Shown piece by piece: positions 17,398-25,590 of a stretch of 64,000 bases of DNA. The translations under genes and the position numbers were made by a program. The notes beneath the pieces are model-generated. The model had not been told where the DNA came from. It saw nothing but the letters and a program-made list of their open reading frames with translations, and ran no database searches. The stretch covers positions 124,001 to 188,000 of the forward strand of contig JBLSDH010000002.1 of assembly GCA_052315415.1 (NCBI GenBank), read 5' to 3'. Within the stretch, counting starts at the first letter, position 1. Every line of letters starts with the position of its first letter. The stretch is from Cuniculiplasma sp052315415 (GTDB lineage Archaea > Thermoplasmatota > Thermoplasmata > Thermoplasmatales > Thermoplasmataceae).

Positions 17398-18195
17398 TTA
17401 TACACACTCCAATATATTTTTAGCTATTTCATAATCATTCATTGGCATAATGTGAATCCCAATAACATACTGCTTTAGCTTTTCATATGTTTCAAGGATC
17501 AACCTTGCAGATTCTGATCTTATGTCTTCTGTATTTTCCAGTCTCCTAATTGTTTCTTCATCAATTTCTACCCCAAGTTTCTTTATGAAATTTAACTGAG
17601 ATTTAGATTTAAGAGGCATAAATCCTGCGATAATTTTTTTTTCTTTCAATTTAATGAAAGAATCATGAAAACCAAAGATAATTTGGCTAACAAAAAAGTT
17701 AGCACCTGAAGAAATTTTCATTTTAATTATCTCAGTTTCGTTTGACCTGTATGGATTGAATGCCCCCCCTATTGAAAAATTTTTGTCTTTTAGGTTCTCT
17801 TCCAATGTTTTTTTAGCCAGCTCCATTGTTTTAAAAACATCCAGTTCCCTAACCTCCCTTGAATTCATACTTTCATTTATTTTATCTCCACCGATTATAA
17901 AGAAGTCCCTTATGCCAAATTTTACACCTGTTTGAAATTGAGATGACAAATAAAGAGAGTTTTTGTCCCTTGGTGTTATATGTGGAATTGCAGAAAGTGA
18001 GGTATTTTTAGATAGTTCAATAGCTGTAATTATTGGATCGATGCCGGGTTTTCCCTGTGGATTTTCCGGTATCATAACATGGTTTGCAACACCATCCATG
18101 ATGTTTTTTGCCCTGTTTATATCCTCTATGGTTGGAGACTTCTCAGGCAAAAATTCAAATGACTTTACAGTCTTCGATGCTGATATGATGCTCAT
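17398..18195 (-). CDS. Methylenetetrahydrofolate reductase-like protein (MetF family)
   Basis: A 265-aa flavin-dependent MTHFR-family TIM barrel. Diagnostic segments are SFEFLPEKSP at the N-terminus with the substrate-binding Glu, HITPRDKN, the glycine-rich FFIIGGD, IGGAFNPYR, and ANFFVSQIIFG, which contains the conserved FxxxQ. It should produce the methyl donor used by the two following MetE-like proteins, so the three genes form a methyl branch for methionine. Archaeal members may act on a modified folate. The ATG follows an AGG-type SD, and the HxlR-like regulator gene lies 69 nt upstream on the same strand. Confidence 0.87.
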   Translation of the reverse strand: MSIISASKTVKSFEFLPEKSPTIEDINRAKNIMDGVANHVMIPENPQGKPGIDPIITAIELSKNTSLSAIPHITPRDKNSLYLSSQFQTGVKFGIRDFFIIGGDKINESMNSREVRELDVFKTMELAKKTLEENLKDKNFSIGGAFNPYRSNETEIIKMKISSGANFFVSQIIFGFHDSFIKLKEKKIIAGFMPLKSKSQLNFIKKLGVEIDEETIRRLENTEDIRSESARLILETYEKLKQYVIGIHIMPMNDYEIAKNILECV

Positions 18196-18264
18196 TTCCT
18201 GACTTTTTTAAGATTGAATTATCTTATTTAATATATTGTTAAATTTTAATTATCCATAGTAATA

Positions 18265-18612
18265 CTATGATAGAGTCAAAAGTATATCTCTCAATTTTGT
18301 GTAAACCTCATTTCCCTTATTTGTTAATGAATAGGTAAGATTCTCTTGATCCCTATAGACAATGTTCGCTTTCTGTAAGAATTTAAGTCTCTTTGATATT
18401 ATATTGTTGCTTGCATTTGGTACTGATTCCACAATCTCAGAGAATCTTGCTTTCTCCTTGTTTTTTATGACAAAAATTATCAATACCGTAAACTTTCTGA
18501 TAATTTTTGAAAGAGTTTCAGCACCATTATCAATACAAACTTTTTTTCCGGAAACTTCAATTATACAATTTTCCCATTTTTTTTCCAGTCTGTAAGAATC
18601 TAAATTGGGCAT
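18265..18612 (-). CDS. HxlR/MarR-like winged-helix transcriptional regulator
   Basis: A 115-aa protein with a winged-helix DNA-binding domain: LSKIIRKFTVLIIFVIKNKEKARFSEI..., then NNIISKRLKFLQKANIVYR (recognition helix) and YSLTNKGNEVY (wing), which is the HxlR arrangement. Two cysteines in the N-terminal CIIEVSGKKVC could be redox-sensitive. I take the ATG at 18612 instead of a TTG three codons upstream. It lies immediately upstream of the methionine operon in the same direction and is divergent from the kinase gene, so either could be a target. That is inference. Confidence 0.75.
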   Translation of the reverse strand: MPNLDSYRLEKKWENCIIEVSGKKVCIDNGAETLSKIIRKFTVLIIFVIKNKEKARFSEIVESVPNASNNIISKRLKFLQKANIVYRDQENLTYSLTNKGNEVYTKLRDILLTLS

Positions 18613-18700
18613 TAAATTCAAAATTACATTAACAGTATTAATGGTTTTAACTGTAATAATCTAAAAAGTTCTTATTGCTATTTTGAAAAATAGATAAAAT

Positions 18701-18710
18701 GATAATATAC
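18701..18710 (+). promoter_or_regulatory. TATA box of the Ser/Thr kinase gene
   Basis: GATAATATAC is centred about 26 nt before the ATG at 18731. This spacing implies a leaderless mRNA. No SD precedes the ATG. Confidence 0.45.
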
Positions 18711-18730
18711 AATAAAATGTACCCCCATAA

Positions 18731-19522
18731 ATGATGGATTATCCTAAAAAACTTGAAGGGAATAGGGACACTTATTACATAAAAAGACATTTAGCGACTG
18801 GGGGAATGGGAGAAGTTCTTGAAGGAGTGGATTCCAGTGAAAGACCAGTTGCAATTAAGATTCCACTGAACTACAAGCCAAATAGGAATGGTGACCCCGT
18901 AAATGATCAATTACAGAATGAAATAAACAATCTAAAAATTGTAACTCATCCAAATATAGTGAAATATTATGATGACGGTGTTTTTGAACAGAATATATTT
19001 CTTGTTATGGAAATGGTAAAGGGAAAAAGCGTCAAAGATCTTGTTGAGGGAGGAGAATTTGAATATGCGTTTGCAAAAAAGGTTTCACAGGGAATCGCAA
19101 ATGCTTTAGGCTATCTGAGGAGATATAGGATCGTACATCGTGATGTTAGCCCAGTAAATCTTATAATTTCAGAGTCAGATGATATTGTTAAACTAATTGA
19201 TTTCAGCACATCTGTAAGGTTAGGGGAAGATGAAGAGTACATGAGAATAAGAGGAAGTAAGGTAGGTACTGCCAATTTTTCAGCGCCAGAGCAATTCACT
19301 CAGGGACTTTGTTATATAGATTCAGATGTCTACTCACTTGGTGCAAATGCTTATTATTGTTTAACTGGAAATTACCCAGAAAAAATTAAAAACGATCTAA
19401 AGGCCATAAAAAGGTTTGAAGGATTGTCAGTTTACGAAGTCATAAGAAAAACACTTCAGATTAAAAGAGAAGACAGAGAAAGAGATATTTTTAAATTGAT
19501 AGATATTCTAAAAGGTAAGTAG
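18731..19522 (+). CDS. Hanks-type serine/threonine protein kinase
   Basis: A 263-aa soluble eukaryote-like kinase, essentially only the catalytic domain. The glycine-rich loop is ATGGMGEVLEG, the VAIK lysine is in RPVAIKIP, and the catalytic loop is HRDVSPVN (near 136). The magnesium motif is LIDFSTSV (DFS in place of DFG) and the activation segment ends in GTANFSAPEQF. HRD-x-S-P-x-N lacks the usual Lys but is seen in other prokaryotic kinases. No membrane or sensor domain is present. The targets are unknown. The last base of its stop codon (19522) is the first base of the downstream tRNA-Arg, so the mRNA must be processed or end at the tRNA. Confidence 0.9.
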   Translation: MMDYPKKLEGNRDTYYIKRHLATGGMGEVLEGVDSSERPVAIKIPLNYKPNRNGDPVNDQLQNEINNLKIVTHPNIVKYYDDGVFEQNIFLVMEMVKGKSVKDLVEGGEFEYAFAKKVSQGIANALGYLRRYRIVHRDVSPVNLIISESDDIVKLIDFSTSVRLGEDEEYMRIRGSKVGTANFSAPEQFTQGLCYIDSDVYSLGANAYYCLTGNYPEKIKNDLKAIKRFEGLSVYEVIRKTLQIKREDRERDIFKLIDILKGK

Positions 19523-19594
19523 GGCCTGTGGGGTAGTCAGGATATCCTTACGGCCTTCGAAGCCGAAGAGCCGGGTTCAAATCCCGGCAGGCCC
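19522..19594 (+). tRNA. tRNA-Arg (TCG anticodon)
   Basis: Acceptor stem GGGCCTG pairs with CAGGCCC. The anticodon loop CTTCGAA gives anticodon TCG (reads CGA), and the T arm is CCGGG-TTCAAAT-CCCGG. Discriminator G follows at 19595. CGGC-CTTCGAA-GCCG is the usual archaeal tRNA-Arg anticodon arm, though the outermost pair is an A-A mismatch and the D stem is weak. There is no intron and no encoded CCA. It shares one base with the kinase stop codon. Confidence 0.93.
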
Positions 19595-19618
19595 GCTTTA
19601 AATATGTTATTTAAAATT

Positions 19619-19843
19619 TTAAATAATTTTTGTAAAGTATAATACTAGAACCACAACAATTATCACAACAACAACGCCAATACCAGCAATGAGTCCTTTA
19701 TTGCTTTTTTTATCAGCTTTTGTTATATCAAGGTGGTGGACGGTCCTTGCATGTTCTATCAAAGCCTCCTTTGTGTTAAATACCTGCTGGCAACCTGCTG
19801 CTGTGCATTTAAATTTTCCCTCTGTACTTTCTGCACTGTTCAT
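19619..19843 (-). CDS. Small C2H2 zinc-finger protein with C-terminal membrane anchor
   Basis: A 74-aa protein. A classical C2H2 finger occupies residues 13-36: Cys13 and Cys18 (x4), twelve residues, then His31 and His36 (x4), with the usual hydrophobic core (F at 22, L at 28). A short charged linker KADKKSNKG leads to a strongly hydrophobic helix at 51-70 and a final TKII. The finger is therefore predicted to face the cytoplasm as a tail-anchored protein. The function is unknown; membrane-linked nucleic-acid or protein binding is possible. It is convergent with tRNA-Arg and divergent from the P5C dehydrogenase gene. Confidence 0.78.
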   Translation of the reverse strand: MNSAESTEGKFKCTAAGCQQVFNTKEALIEHARTVHHLDITKADKKSNKGLIAGIGVVVVIIVVVLVLYFTKII

Positions 19844-20046
19844 AATAATTTATAGAGGCATAATGTTAAAATTTATATAAAATATATTTTTACAAAAAAT
19901 TTTATATCGAAAATAAATCATTACTGATTATTTAGTAACATACTAAATTAATTAGATACTTAATAAATATAAAAATAATATGTCAGAATCTTAATTGTTT
20001 GAAAAACTGTTTTATAACATATACCAATATAGATATTGTGATTTAA

Positions 20047-21594
20047 ATGTTCGAAAACGAAGTGACATACGTAAGATATCAAAAAAAAGGAAAGGAAGAA
20101 GAATTTGATCAAAAATATGAAGAAGCTTTGAAAGATGTAAAAAAATATTTTCATAAAGAATACCCACTTATAATAGGATCAGAAATATTAGAGGATAAAA
20201 AGATCAGTGAAATATCCCCTGTTGACGGAAATGAACTGGCAAAATTCCAGGCTGCGTCTAAGGAAACCATTGACAAGGCCATAAAAATGCTGAAGAAGGG
20301 ACAGAAAAAGTGGTATGAAAAAGGATATTTGGAAAGAGCAAGAGTGATGTATAAAGTTGCAGACAAATTAAGTGCTGATAAATTTAATATTTCCGCAATT
20401 CTAGCTTTTGAAAATGGAAAAAACAGATTGGAAGCAATGGCAGATGTTGATGAGGCAATTGATTTTCTGAGGTATTATGCAACAAATCTCATAGAAAACC
20501 AGGGTTTTGCCAGACTAACAGGGAAAGGATATGACAATGAGGAAAGCTTCAGCATTATGAAACCCTATGGTGTTTTTGCAGTAATAGCTCCATTTAATTT
20601 TTATGCCATAACAGTTGGAATGACGGTTGGTCCACTGGTTGTTGGTAACAGTGTGTTATTGAAGCCATCAAGCAATATTCCGCTCTCTTCTTATCTGTTT
20701 GTAAAAACACTGATAGAATGTGGGGTTCCTGAGGATGCAATTGCGTATGTTTCAGGAAATGGTGGTGAAATAGGACCTTATATTTCACAGCATAAAGAGA
20801 TTTCAGGAATACTTTTCACTGGTTCAAGGAATGCGGGACTTGATATATACAGAAATGCCACAAAGGAACACCCCAAGGTGGTAATCACAGAAATGGGAGG
20901 AAAGGATGCAATAATAGTCTCCAACAAAGCGTCCCTTAAGAAGGCTGTTAACGGAGTGTACAGAGCTGCTTTTGGTTATTCAGGCCAGAAATGCAGTGCT
21001 TGCTCAATAGCTTACGTGCATAAGGATATTTATGATAATTTTTTGAAAGAGATAAAGAGTGTTACTGATAATTTAAAAGTGGGAGAGCCATACTTAAAGG
21101 AAAATTTCATGGGTCCGGTCATAAACAAAGAGGCATTTGAGAAATATAAAAAATACATTGAAATTGCAAAAAAAGATGGAAAGATAGTTTCAGGGGGACA
21201 GATAATTGAAAAAAATGGGTTTTACGTAAGACCTACCATAGTGACAGACCTGCCAATGAATTCAGAGATAATAAAAAACGAACTTTTCTTGCCCATATTG
21301 GCTCTTGTAAAAGTCGATTCCTTGGATCAGGCAATAGAATTTGTAAATGATTCAGATTATGGACTGACTGGAGGAATATTCACAGAAGATCCTGATGAGA
21401 TAAAGAAATACTTTGATACCGCTGAGGTTGGAGTGCTTTATGCAAACAGAGAGAGGGGAGGATCAACAGGGGCAATGGTTGGTTCTCAGCCATTTGTGGG
21501 CTGGAAACTTAGCGGTATAAGTGGAAAAGGTACTGGTTCTTACTATTATCTGCAACAATTCCTCAGGGAGCAATCTCAGACCATAGCTCATTGA
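20047..21594 (+). CDS. Delta-1-pyrroline-5-carboxylate dehydrogenase-like aldehyde dehydrogenase
   Basis: A 515-aa aldehyde dehydrogenase that probably oxidises glutamate semialdehyde to glutamate. The catalytic Cys is in GYSGQKCSAC (about 315) and the general base Glu in EMGGKDAIIV. The NAD-binding segment is FTGSRNAG and the N-terminal catalytic-domain segment is VIAPFNFYAI. GYSGQKCSACS and the C-terminal YANRERGGSTGAMVG...PFVGWKLSG...YLQQFLREQ pattern are characteristic of the P5CDH/RocA branch rather than glyceraldehyde or succinate-semialdehyde dehydrogenases. No proline dehydrogenase gene is nearby. Its 3' end overlaps the convergent lipB gene by 32 nt. Confidence 0.88.
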   Translation: MFENEVTYVRYQKKGKEEEFDQKYEEALKDVKKYFHKEYPLIIGSEILEDKKISEISPVDGNELAKFQAASKETIDKAIKMLKKGQKKWYEKGYLERARVMYKVADKLSADKFNISAILAFENGKNRLEAMADVDEAIDFLRYYATNLIENQGFARLTGKGYDNEESFSIMKPYGVFAVIAPFNFYAITVGMTVGPLVVGNSVLLKPSSNIPLSSYLFVKTLIECGVPEDAIAYVSGNGGEIGPYISQHKEISGILFTGSRNAGLDIYRNATKEHPKVVITEMGGKDAIIVSNKASLKKAVNGVYRAAFGYSGQKCSACSIAYVHKDIYDNFLKEIKSVTDNLKVGEPYLKENFMGPVINKEAFEKYKKYIEIAKKDGKIVSGGQIIEKNGFYVRPTIVTDLPMNSEIIKNELFLPILALVKVDSLDQAIEFVNDSDYGLTGGIFTEDPDEIKKYFDTAEVGVLYANRERGGSTGAMVGSQPFVGWKLSGISGKGTGSYYYLQQFLREQSQTIAH

Positions 21595-22231
21595 TCGACC
21601 ATATTGAAAAAATTTCTCCAATTTTTTTAATTAGTATATCTTTATAAATCTCAATTTCTTTTTCAATATTTAATTTTGTACCCAACTCTATCTCCTCGGA
21701 AGTCATTACTGAGGGATCGAATCCACAAGGATTGATTTTGGAAAAATATGTCATATCAGTACACACATTTAGTGCTGTGCCATGCATTGTACAATCTTCT
21801 TCAATAGAAAATCCTGTTGATGCAATTTTTTTACTTTTAATCCATATACCAGTTTGTTTACCTAACTTAGATTCTCCTATCAATTTATTCTTTAAAAGGT
21901 AAGAAATTTCAATTTCATGAGCCAGAGATATCACATCAAGAATGTTAAATTTCAGCTTTCTAAGGTTGAGAATGTAATAGGTTACGATCTGGCCAGGCCC
22001 ATGAAAGGTTACTCCACCTCCCCTTTTTATATTTACGGCATTAACAGGATAATTAGTATCCTGGTGAATACCTACTGTGTAAACGGGTTTATGCTGAAGA
22101 ATCAATATGTAACCAAAATCATTATCTGCAACTTTTTTCCTCAACCTTTGCTGAAGTTCCAATACATCTAGATAATCTTCTGTAAAATTTGAAATTAATA
22201 TTTTAATATTATAGTTATAGTGAAGATTCAA
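21563..22231 (-). CDS. lipB: Octanoyl-[acyl-carrier]:protein transferase / lipoate ligase B
   Basis: LipB moves octanoyl (or lipoyl) groups onto the lipoyl domains of 2-oxoacid dehydrogenases and the glycine cleavage H protein. In this 222-aa protein the motif RGGGVTFHGPGQ is at 70-81, KIASTGFS contains the catalytic Lys (135), and NPCGFD contains the thioester Cys169. The start is a TTG at 22231 that overlaps the 3' end of the PEP carboxykinase gene by 17 nt; no better start is available before the first conserved strand. Convergent overlap with P5CDH is 32 nt. No lipA is in the window. Confidence 0.9.
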   Translation of the reverse strand: MNLHYNYNIKILISNFTEDYLDVLELQQRLRKKVADNDFGYILILQHKPVYTVGIHQDTNYPVNAVNIKRGGGVTFHGPGQIVTYYILNLRKLKFNILDVISLAHEIEISYLLKNKLIGESKLGKQTGIWIKSKKIASTGFSIEEDCTMHGTALNVCTDMTYFSKINPCGFDPSVMTSEEIELGTKLNIEKEIEIYKDILIKKIGEIFSIWSINELWSEIAP

Positions 22232-24077
22232 TCCTTTTTTTCACCCTGTTAAATATATCCCACATCCTTTTTGGCATTTTGTTCCCGAATGACTGAAAGA
22301 AGATCTCAATCTGATCGAATTCATTTAGATATCCTTTTAAATCAATTTTCAGTAATTTTGACAACGTTTGCTCAGATACCAAAGAATTTGGCGCAATGTC
22401 CTCAGGGTATGGAACATTTCCAACTGGTGTTTCAATATATCTGTTAACTTTTCCATTGACTCTTCCCACTATCCATTTGATAACATACATGTTGTAAGAG
22501 TAACCCGGCCACATGAATTCGCCATTTTCATCTTTTCTGAACCAATTAACATTGAATATCTTTGGTTGCTCTTTCAGACTTTTGCCAACTGATAGATAAT
22601 GATCAAAATATTTACCCATATTGTATGGCATAAATGGTTTCATGGCCATTGGATCATGCCTAAGCTGTCCAACCTTCCCTATTGCGGCAGCTGTTGTTTC
22701 GACCCTTTGCATTGCTCCAAAAAGAACTCCCTCCTCCCAGTCTCTGGCCTCCATAACCAATGGAACCAGGTCAGATCTTCTTCCACCAAATAAAAATGCA
22801 GATATTGGGACTCCCTCAGGGTTTTCATACTCACCTGAAAGGTTCCTGTAATTATTTATAGGTGTTGTAAACCTGGAATTGGGATGAGCAGCTTTCTCCT
22901 TACCGTTGTATGGTTTTCCAGTCCAATCTGTAAGATTTTCCCTCTTCTCGTCCATTCCCTCCCAGAATGGTCTTCCAAGGCTGTCCACAGCAACATTTGT
23001 AAATATTGTATTTCGAGATATTGCATCCATTGCTCTTGGATTTGTTTTTCTGCTAGTATGTGGAGCAACACCAAAAAAACCATATTCCGGGTTTATTCCC
23101 ATTAGTCTTCCATTCTTTGGATGCATCCAGGTTATGTCATCACTTATAAGAGAGGTATCCCATCCAAGATCCAATAATTCCTTTGGTGGTTGCAGCATTG
23201 CAAGATTTGTTTTTCCGCTTGAGCTTGGAAATGCTCCTGTTATATATGTTATTTGACCTGCCGGATCTTTAACTCCTATGGCCATCATATGTTCAGCAAG
23301 CCATTTTTCCTCCAAAGCCCTGAAAGATGCTATTCTTAAAGCATGACATTTCTTACTCAAAAGGGCGTTTCCACCATAATTTGTGTTAAAACTAATTATC
23401 AGCCCCATTCCCTCATTTTCATCTGGAAAGTGGAAAATATATCTGTTTTCTGGATCAAGATTTACAGTTGAATGGAGACCTAGCACAAATCTACCTTCTT
23501 TTGCTATTGAGGATGCTATTTTATAACCTACCCTTGTAATTTTAATCAGATTTAGTACCACATAAAGGCTGTCAGTAAGCTCCAGACCACCCTGACCATA
23601 TTCTGAGTTTAAGGGACCTAACCAATATGGAACCACATAGAGAGTTTTTCCTTTCATGGATTCTTTCATAGTTCTTTTAGATATTTCAAGCGCCTCATCT
23701 GAATGAATCCAATTATTTGTTGGTCCTGCATCCTCTTTTGAGCCTCTTGTACAAGTATATGTATCCTTTTCAGATCTAGCAACATCATGAGGTGAACTTC
23801 TATATAGATAACAACCAGGAAATTCATTCTGATTTAGAGTTATCAATTTACCTTCATTTACAAGTTCTCTTATTATACTCTCTTCTTCATCCCCCTCTAT
23901 TACATTTATCTTACTGGGATTGCACAAGTTAGCATATTCTAAAACAGCTTCAAACATTTTATCTGAAAGTTCAGGATTCAAATCCTTTAATTTTTGAAAA
24001 AATTCTGATTTCTCTACTGCCTCCTCAACCATTTTCATAGCTCTGTCATCTGATCCTTGCTCACACAACCCTAACAT
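22215..24077 (-). CDS. pckG: Phosphoenolpyruvate carboxykinase (GTP)
   Basis: A 620-aa GTP-dependent PEPCK, full length, converting oxaloacetate to PEP for gluconeogenesis. The P-loop region FPSSSGKTN is near residue 283. GTP-type enzymes normally have Cys in this loop (SACGKTN), and here it is Ser, so the hyper-reactive cysteine is missing. Other features are the metal and substrate segment around DDITWMHPKNGRLMGINPE and the guanine-binding C-terminal half (FGGRRSDLVPLV, YNFGKY-like YNMGKYF). lipB follows with overlapping ends. The promoter lies in the 164-nt gap shared with the divergent HTH gene. Confidence 0.93.
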   Translation of the reverse strand: MLGLCEQGSDDRAMKMVEEAVEKSEFFQKLKDLNPELSDKMFEAVLEYANLCNPSKINVIEGDEEESIIRELVNEGKLITLNQNEFPGCYLYRSSPHDVARSEKDTYTCTRGSKEDAGPTNNWIHSDEALEISKRTMKESMKGKTLYVVPYWLGPLNSEYGQGGLELTDSLYVVLNLIKITRVGYKIASSIAKEGRFVLGLHSTVNLDPENRYIFHFPDENEGMGLIISFNTNYGGNALLSKKCHALRIASFRALEEKWLAEHMMAIGVKDPAGQITYITGAFPSSSGKTNLAMLQPPKELLDLGWDTSLISDDITWMHPKNGRLMGINPEYGFFGVAPHTSRKTNPRAMDAISRNTIFTNVAVDSLGRPFWEGMDEKRENLTDWTGKPYNGKEKAAHPNSRFTTPINNYRNLSGEYENPEGVPISAFLFGGRRSDLVPLVMEARDWEEGVLFGAMQRVETTAAAIGKVGQLRHDPMAMKPFMPYNMGKYFDHYLSVGKSLKEQPKIFNVNWFRKDENGEFMWPGYSYNMYVIKWIVGRVNGKVNRYIETPVGNVPYPEDIAPNSLVSEQTLSKLLKIDLKGYLNEFDQIEIFFQSFGNKMPKRMWDIFNRVKKRIESSL

Positions 24078-24210
24078 CTACTAACCTCAAACAAATCATT
24101 TTTTTATACATTTAAATCTTTTGATAATCTCCATCGATAAATAACGAATAGAAGTTATTAATTTACATCAATTTAAATAAATAAATTCCTATTTTTTAAA
24201 AAATAATAAT

Positions 24211-24219
24211 TTTTATATA
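24211..24219 (+). promoter_or_regulatory. TATA box of the gene at 24242
   Basis: TTTTATATA is centred about 27 nt before the TTG at 24242. The implied leaderless transcript supports this unusual start over downstream ATG codons. Confidence 0.45.
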
Positions 24220-24241
24220 GTTAAACTAAAATACGGATTGA

Positions 24242-25021
24242 TTGGAAAGAGAAAAGAGAATTCCACACTTAAATGTTAACGAAATGGCAGTTCTTCTTAT
24301 GCTCGCAAGAGGGGAAAAAAACCTTGCATTCATATCAAGAGAATTGAATATGACACTTCAGGGAGTACGTTATTACGTTTCAATTTTCAAAGATATGGGA
24401 CTAATAAATGAACTTGATGTGACTGAAAAAGGATATGAGTATTTATATGAGACTCTTGGGGATTTGAGAAAATTCCTCATTATGGGGTCAGAAATAATTT
24501 ATAAAAACAGGAACTGGGAAGCAATAGCAGACGAAGATATAAAAAATGGGGATAAAGTTTATCTTAAGATGGAGGGTGGCTTTTTACATGCATTTAAAAG
24601 TGGACCCGTAACTGGTGCCAGCGCAATTGCCAATTCAGATTGTTTAAAAGGTCAATGTGCCAGGATAAGTCAGATTAAGGGCTTTATAGACGTAAAATTT
24701 GGGAGAATAAATGTGAAAATAATAAAAAATGAAAAATTAAGAAAATACGAAGATGTCAAAAAAACACTAACTGAAATTGTGAAAAGTGAAAAAAATTCAA
24801 ACGTAATTTTTGGAATTGGAGAGGGGATTAAAAGCCTCTTATGGGATTCTGAATCAGTCATATTTTTTTCCCCTGTGGAGGGTTCATTTAATGCAGCCAT
24901 AAGAGGTTTGGATTCAATATTATTTTGCACAGAGGATTCTTTTAATATGTATATGGAAAAGATAAGTGAAGAAAAGTCAAAATATGAGGATGTGGAAATA
25001 AGTTTTGAGTATATTAATTGA
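24242..25021 (+). CDS. Archaeal winged-helix regulator with C-terminal effector-like domain
   Basis: A 259-aa protein. Residues about 8-72 form a winged helix (NEMAVLLMLARGEKNLAFISRELNM..., LQGVRYYVSIFKDMGLI as recognition helix, VTEKGYEYL as wing). Residues 80-150 look like an SH3-like or beta-rich region (ADEDIKNGDKVYLKMEGGFLHAF). The last third has an alpha/beta pattern with FGIGEGIKSLLWDSE. There are two cysteines in NSDCLKGQC. The family is not identified with certainty; similar HTH proteins in archaea are annotated only as regulators. The TTG start fits a TATA box at 24211-24219. It is divergent from pckG, a plausible target. Confidence 0.7.
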   Translation: MEREKRIPHLNVNEMAVLLMLARGEKNLAFISRELNMTLQGVRYYVSIFKDMGLINELDVTEKGYEYLYETLGDLRKFLIMGSEIIYKNRNWEAIADEDIKNGDKVYLKMEGGFLHAFKSGPVTGASAIANSDCLKGQCARISQIKGFIDVKFGRINVKIIKNEKLRKYEDVKKTLTEIVKSEKNSNVIFGIGEGIKSLLWDSESVIFFSPVEGSFNAAIRGLDSILFCTEDSFNMYMEKISEEKSKYEDVEISFEYIN

Positions 25022-25183
25022 AATTGTAAATTTAATATTATAATAATTTTATTATTTTTTAATCTATTATTAATTAGAGATATTGAAAAATATAAAAAAA
25101 TATATTCCTATGGGAAAATAGTCTTTCATTAGCAATCATATAAATATTTAAATAAATAGAAAATATTACATAGAAGCAACATT

Positions 25184-25300
25184 GAGGTGAAAAAAATGGA
25201 GGACGATGAAAGTGGCCGTGGGAATTCATATTTTTGCAGATCTCTATGGGATAAATCCGGAAATTATTTCCGTCAAGGAAAAAATGATGGACATAATTGA
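25184..25300 (+). promoter_or_regulatory. Strong Shine-Dalgarno and 34-codon overlapping frame at the speD start
   Basis: GAGGTGA at 25184-25190 is a seven-base match to the archaeal anti-SD and lies exactly 5 nt before an ATG at 25196. That ATG opens a 34-codon frame (stop 25298-25300) which is out of frame with speD and overlaps its first 31 codons. The speD ATG at 25206 has a second SD-like GGAGG (25198-25202) only 3 nt upstream. Either the small frame is a regulatory leader, the short-spaced site suffices, or a base error hides a fused start. Confidence 0.4.
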
Positions 25301-25589
25301 GGAGTCTGTAAGGGCTGGAAACCTAACAAAGATATCTTCTGATTACCACCAGTTCCATCCTTTCGGGGCCAGTGGTATTGTACTTCTTGCTGAATCTCAT
25401 ATTTCTTTCCACACATGGCCGGAATATGGTCTGATAACCCTGGATATTTTTACATGTGGAGAACCCGAAAAGGCTGACAGGGCATATGAGTATTTGGTTA
25501 ATGTTTTAAAACCTGAGGCAATAAATTATAAAAAACATGAGAGAGGAGATCTAATTGGAATAGCAGTATCTTCTCCCGAAAGAACTTAA
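25206..25589 (+). CDS. speD: S-adenosylmethionine decarboxylase proenzyme (prokaryotic class 1B)
   Basis: A 127-aa proenzyme that self-cleaves between Glu63 and Ser64 in AESHISFHTWPEYG to make the pyruvoyl cofactor. His69 (FHTWPE) and Cys84 (FTCGE) are the processing and catalytic residues. It provides decarboxylated SAM for aminopropyl transfer in polyamine synthesis and pairs logically with the arginine decarboxylase PdaD at 58161-58709. The start ATG (25206) gives the usual N-terminus VAVGIHIFADLYG. A TATA-like run lies around 25142-25155. It converges with infB one nucleotide beyond its stop. Confidence 0.93.
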   Translation: MKVAVGIHIFADLYGINPEIISVKEKMMDIIEESVRAGNLTKISSDYHQFHPFGASGIVLLAESHISFHTWPEYGLITLDIFTCGEPEKADRAYEYLVNVLKPEAINYKKHERGDLIGIAVSSPERT

Positions 25590-25590
25590 A

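Noticed and set aside
18623..18657. Possible operator ATTAC...GTAAT with inner ACAGT...ACTGT between the HxlR-like and kinase genes
   Set aside because: The arms are short and do not form one consistent palindrome in AT-rich DNA.
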